From Treponema sp. (lineage in GTDB: Bacteria > Spirochaetota > Spirochaetia > Treponematales > Breznakiellaceae): DNA of 23,836 nucleotides. The notes under the pieces were generated by a model that made no database searches, was not told the DNA's origin, and saw nothing but the letters and a program-made list of their open reading frames with translations. Each line of letters begins with the position of its first letter. The first letter of the stretch is position 1. The stretch lies in NCBI GenBank assembly GCA_031275035.1, contig JAISPH010000012.1, positions 1 to 23,836 of the forward strand, given 5' to 3'. Of this stretch, positions 21,367-23,836 are shown in pieces. The translations under genes and the position numbers were made by a program.

Positions 21367-22383
21367 TCAGCGCTGTTTGGGCACATACCGGTTTGTATTA
21401 TTCCGTTCTCCCGGAGTGGAGCCTTTGGCGATGTACCAGTCCGCGGCGCTGTTGGTGTCGGCGGAATCCTCATCCCGGCAGATGGTTCTGGTGGGGGTAG
21501 TTGCGGAACTGTCTACCGCATCGCCGGAGTCCGGGACAGCCTCCGGGGTTCCGGCAAGCCAGGCCCCCTGGCCGCCTAAAAGTTTCGCCGCCTGCAACAA
21601 TTCTTTTTTGGTCCAGGATGTTCCCGGAGTTTCGCTGAACATCACCGCATCAATGACCTGATCGTCCTGGTCCATAAAGAAAACGGCGTCGGTACTTCTA
21701 AGCCGTTCCGCCGACAGGGGTATCCAGAAATCCCGGACGCCGGGAATGGACTCTTCCCCCCGGGAAGCGTTCAGGTCGTTTCCGGTTTCGTCAACATTTC
21801 CTTCCCCCAGGGTCCGCAGATGGATCACAATGTACGTTCCGGCCTCCACCTCCACGGGGGGAAACTCGAAGAGGGGTTCGGCCAAACCGGCGATTGCCGC
21901 AAAGAGCCGGAGCGCCCCCAGATTGCCCGGAGTAAGGGTTTTAATCTCCGTAAATTCCAGCTTTGGACTTGCATGTTCCGCCCGGACCTCCGTAAGCAGA
22001 AAGGCGGGAAGCCGGTTGTTCCTGGTCCTGAAGGGAACCAGTACATTGAGGGTATTTTTCCGCCCGTCTTCCACCAGCAGATCCGTGGTTATCTTTTCCC
22101 CGTCCCCGGCAGCTTTGTTCAAAGCAACCCGTACCGTGGAACCGTTCTCCACCGAGGCAATATCCAGGGGCGGATCGAAGTATACCGAAACGGCCTTAAC
22201 GGATGTATTGAATTGGAAGACGATCTCCGTGGGGGAAAGCGCCTTACAGCCGAGGAAAACCGGCGCCTGGGCGCTGACCCCCAAAATCCGCTGTAATTCC
22301 GCTTCAGACGAACAGGCGCAGACAAAACAGCAGGCCCCAAAGACAAGAACCCGGAGTCTGCTCAATTTATTTGGTCGAATCAT
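21367..22383 (-). CDS. Lipoprotein with lamin-tail-like C-terminal region
   Basis: 338 residues. Signal MIRPNKLSRLRVLVFGA, then a Cys-rich lipobox (CCFVCAC) with Cys24 the most likely lipidation site. Residues ~40-135 look like a beta domain (VFLGCKALSPTEIVFQFN; VRVALNKAAGDGEKIT). From ~140 the pattern KLEFTEIKTLTPGNLGALRL, EVEAGTYIVIHLRTLGEG, DAVFFMDQDDQVIDAVMFS and the ending RDEDSADTNSAADWYIA resembles a lamin-tail domain as found in secreted or surface proteins. SD GGAGG is five bases before ATG at 22383. Divergent from the gene at 22460. Likely membrane-anchored, facing periplasm or surface; function unknown. Confidence 0.85.
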   Translation of the reverse strand: MIRPNKLSRLRVLVFGACCFVCACSSEAELQRILGVSAQAPVFLGCKALSPTEIVFQFNTSVKAVSVYFDPPLDIASVENGSTVRVALNKAAGDGEKITTDLLVEDGRKNTLNVLVPFRTRNNRLPAFLLTEVRAEHASPKLEFTEIKTLTPGNLGALRLFAAIAGLAEPLFEFPPVEVEAGTYIVIHLRTLGEGNVDETGNDLNASRGEESIPGVRDFWIPLSAERLRSTDAVFFMDQDDQVIDAVMFSETPGTSWTKKELLQAAKLLGGQGAWLAGTPEAVPDSGDAVDSSATTPTRTICRDEDSADTNSAADWYIAKGSTPGERNNTNRYVPKQR

Positions 22384-22459
22384 AGCTGCCTCCGTACTGG
22401 TAATGATTCCAAAACGGAGAACACTTCAATTGTTTCAAAAAATAATATACTTTTCAGGG

Positions 22460-22939
22460 ATGACCCTGCCGCTCTTTCCCCTTCGCCTGGCCGCTCCTCT
22501 TTTTTACCGGAGGGATGACAATCTTGAACCCTTTATCTATACCCCGGCGGAAGGCGAGTTGATCTTTGCCTGGACCATCCCCGCGGCGGAGGCTCTTTCC
22601 ATCGAGCCCGCGGCGGACCGTTTCCTGGAACGCCTTCTCTTTGCGGGGCGGGCCGTACCGGAGCCGGCGGGGCCGTCCGTCCGGGGCGGAGGGGCGGCGC
22701 CCGGCACAAACGCCGGGGAGGGGGCTCTGTTTGAACTTCCCCGGGGAACTTACTTTTTCTCCCAGATCCGGGAGATCCTTGACCGGGAGGCCTCCCTCGG
22801 CCTGGCCATAGAGGTTCAGAAGGAAGCCCTCTGGCAGCGTTTTATTCCGGAACCCCGGTTCTACCTCCGCCGCCTCTTTGAAGATGAAAAGGGGGTTACC
22901 CAGATTTTCAGACCCTTAAAGCCCGCCGCCCATGACTAA
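22460..22939 (+). CDS. Small protein of unknown function
   Basis: 159 residues from ATG at 22460. Begins MTLPLFPLRLAAPLFYRRDD and has a Gly/Ala/Pro-rich middle (VRGGGAAPGTNAGEGA) between two more regular parts; the C-terminal part FIPEPRFYLRRLFEDEKG is charged. No motif recognised. The frame is open far upstream over the opposite gene. Other starts are TTG 22430 (GGAG nine bases upstream) and ATG 22403; the ATG at 22460 has a poor ribosome site, so the N-terminus is uncertain. The stop overlaps an ATG at 22932 (ATGACTAA), suggesting a once-coupled next gene. GC-rich, like the core genes of the window. Confidence 0.7.
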   Translation: MTLPLFPLRLAAPLFYRRDDNLEPFIYTPAEGELIFAWTIPAAEALSIEPAADRFLERLLFAGRAVPEPAGPSVRGGGAAPGTNAGEGALFELPRGTYFFSQIREILDREASLGLAIEVQKEALWQRFIPEPRFYLRRLFEDEKGVTQIFRPLKPAAHD

Positions 22940-23061
22940 ACTGCGCATCCTCCGGTCCCCGGCGGCCACCCCAAAAAGCCGGGACGCGGCGGCGTTTGAG
23001 ACCGCCGATCCGCAAACCATAAAGGAACCCCCGGATAAACCCGCGACCGCTTTGTCCTGTC
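22932..23061 (+). pseudogene. Possible truncated gene start coupled to the previous gene
   Basis: ATG at 22932 overlaps the preceding stop, the usual layout of translationally coupled genes. About 43 codons (MTKLRILRSPAATPKSRDAA) of GC-rich sequence lead straight into the 41-bp dispersed repeat at 23062, after which the frame runs through repeats to a stop at 23321. This looks like a gene 5' end cut by the repeat, or chance. Confidence 0.25.
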
Positions 23062-23102
23062 TTTTACGCGCTTTCATACCGCAGCCGGGCGTCCCCGCGC
23101 TA
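23062..23102 (+). repeat. 41-bp dispersed repeat, right copy
   Basis: Matches the reverse complement of 1351-1391 at 38 of 41 positions (TTTTACGCGCTTTCA, then CCGCAGCCGG, then CGTCCCCGCGCTA). The two copies are inverted and 21.7 kb apart. Confidence 0.75.
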
Positions 23103-23106
23103 CGTG

Positions 23107-23203
23107 TAGGCGTATTGCGTATATATCGCCGCCTCAGCGTTATATACGCAATTCGTCTAATCGGCCCTTTCCCGGCATATAGGCGCATTGCGTATATATC
23201 GCC
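23107..23203. repeat. Three copies of a 24-bp unit (direct, inverted, direct)
   Basis: Unit TAGGCG(T/C)ATTGCG then TATATATCGCC occurs at 23107-23130 and 23180-23203 with one difference, and inverted at 23137-23159 with three differences. The first two units form an inverted pair separated by 6 bp. The AT core GTATATA is flanked by GC. No other copy was noticed in the window. The region 23204-23336 after it shows no gene. Confidence 0.75.
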
Positions 23204-23336
23204 CCAGACCCGCCGCCCCCTTTGCTCTTCATTTCCCACATTTCACTCTTCCCCTCTTTCCATCTTTGTTTTTCTGGACTTGTTCAAGAATCCGGTTGGT
23301 TCTTTGCCAACCTTCGGTTAGCTTTCAGGTCTTCCC

Positions 23337-23372
23337 AAAAACGCGGATTCTTTAATGAAATCCACGTTTTTT
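23337..23372. terminator. Bidirectional terminator-like hairpin
   Basis: AAAAACGCGGATT (23337-23349) pairs with AATCCACGTTTTTT (23359-23372) with one C-A mismatch, loop 9 nt. T-run on both strands at the stem base. It could end the frameshifted gene on the minus strand (stop at 23436) or transcripts from the left. Confidence 0.55.
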
Positions 23373-23435
23373 GTTGTTTTTAAGCGGTTGCCGGCGAACT
23401 TTGGTTCGACAGCAACTGAAGTTTCTGAACAACTC

Positions 23436-23836
23436 TTATGCCCGCCTTGTACGCGCGGATCCGGCAAGGGCCAAACGGACCGTCCTTTCCGTATTGTTGA
23501 ACAACATGGCAGTCATATTATCATTAACGCCATGTAAAATATCGTTTTTAATATTATCATTAGTTTCTTCCAGGATATACCTGTAATAAAATTTCAGAAC
23601 GCCGTCGCTGCCATATACCCGGGCACGAATACTCCATTTATAATAATAATTCTCAGGCCGAGGCTTGCCACAATACTCTTAAACGTGGTTGCATCGGAAT
23701 CGCTGTCAGAATCATCGAGAATATCTTCAACCGCCGCCGCAATTTTCTCTTTTGCGTCATCCTGCGACGGCAGGCAGTTAACGTATATCGCTTTCCCCCC
23801 GTGTTCCGCAATTTTGACATCCCGCTCCGTTTCGCC
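23436..23836 (-). pseudogene. Partial, apparently frameshifted gene running off the right end
   Basis: From the window edge the minus strand reads 80 codons (23836-23594): GETERDVKIAEHGGKAIYVN, CLPSQDDAKEKIAAAVEDIL, DDSDSDSDATTFK, after which residues become implausible (LRIIIINGVF). In the overlapping frame from 23678 a natural-looking sequence continues: EYCGKPRPENYYYKWSIRAR, VYGSDGVLKFYYRYILEETN, DNIKNDILHGVNDNMTAMLF, ending at TAA 23438-23436. One shift near 23670-23680 would join them into one protein. The base composition is AT-richer than the core genes, suggesting accessory DNA. Family not recognised; the start lies outside the window. Confidence 0.5.

Noticed and set aside
21746..22459. 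Upstream extension of the 159-residue protein to 397 residues
   Set aside because: Lies wholly opposite the lipoprotein gene, Ser/Arg/Pro-rich, no family likeness.
23107..23203. Plasmid origin iterons
   Set aside because: Only three units, one inverted, and no replication gene next to them.

Overview
The window looks like chromosomal DNA of a GC-rich treponeme, most like the termite-gut Treponema group (T. primitia / T. azotonutricium type). This is an inference from gene content and style: short spirochaetal lipoproteins with relaxed lipoboxes, an SSB with a treponeme-like tail, an RlhA-type U32 protein, and many dispersed palindromic repeats between genes. No rRNA, tRNA, CRISPR array, integrase or transposase was found.

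Layout. Positions 1-1730 are an eroded accessory stretch: a decayed gene carrying an in-frame block of three perfect palindromes, a small lipoprotein gene, and a frameshifted C-terminal scrap of rimO. Positions 1730-7000 form a sulfur / amino-acid block. A polar amino-acid ABC importer (ATPase, permease, binding lipoprotein; minus strand) lies divergent from cysK, which has a perfect consensus sigma-70 promoter, and cysE converges on cysK. CysE makes O-acetylserine and CysK turns it into cysteine; the neighbouring importer may bring in cystine or a related amino acid (context only). Positions 7235-9684 carry a 631-residue protein of unknown function followed by ssb. Just past the ssb stop is a degenerate copy of the last ~110 bp of the U32 gene located 9 kb away.

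Positions 10121-18146 (all minus strand) are a deoxy-sugar catabolic locus. In transcription order it has a sugar-binding protein, a double-domain ABC ATPase, two RbsC-type permeases, an FGGY kinase of the rhamnulokinase type, a class II aldolase with the FucA metal and catalytic residues, and a DeoR-family regulator. The set resembles rhizobial rhamnose loci (binding protein, ATPase, two permeases, kinase, DeoR regulator), but no isomerase is present here. The locus has a TTGACA promoter, a leader of about 200 nt with a dispersed palindrome, and a perfect 19-bp palindrome suited to an operator; the kinase-aldolase-regulator part has a second AT-rich promoter.

Positions 18464-22939 hold the U32 gene (its 5' end recently duplicated in tandem), thioredoxin with a WCNPC active site, a lipoprotein with a lamin-tail-like C-terminal part, and a small unknown protein. 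The right end (22940-23836) is again accessory: a 41-bp repeat that also occurs inverted at 1.35 kb, three copies of a 24-bp unit, and an apparently frameshifted gene running off the window.

The most unusual feature is the density and variety of palindromic and duplicated DNA: in-frame palindromes in a gene, at least five copies of an intergenic element, two of which reach into the 3' ends of genes, a 95-bp duplication across a start codon, and a displaced gene 3' end.
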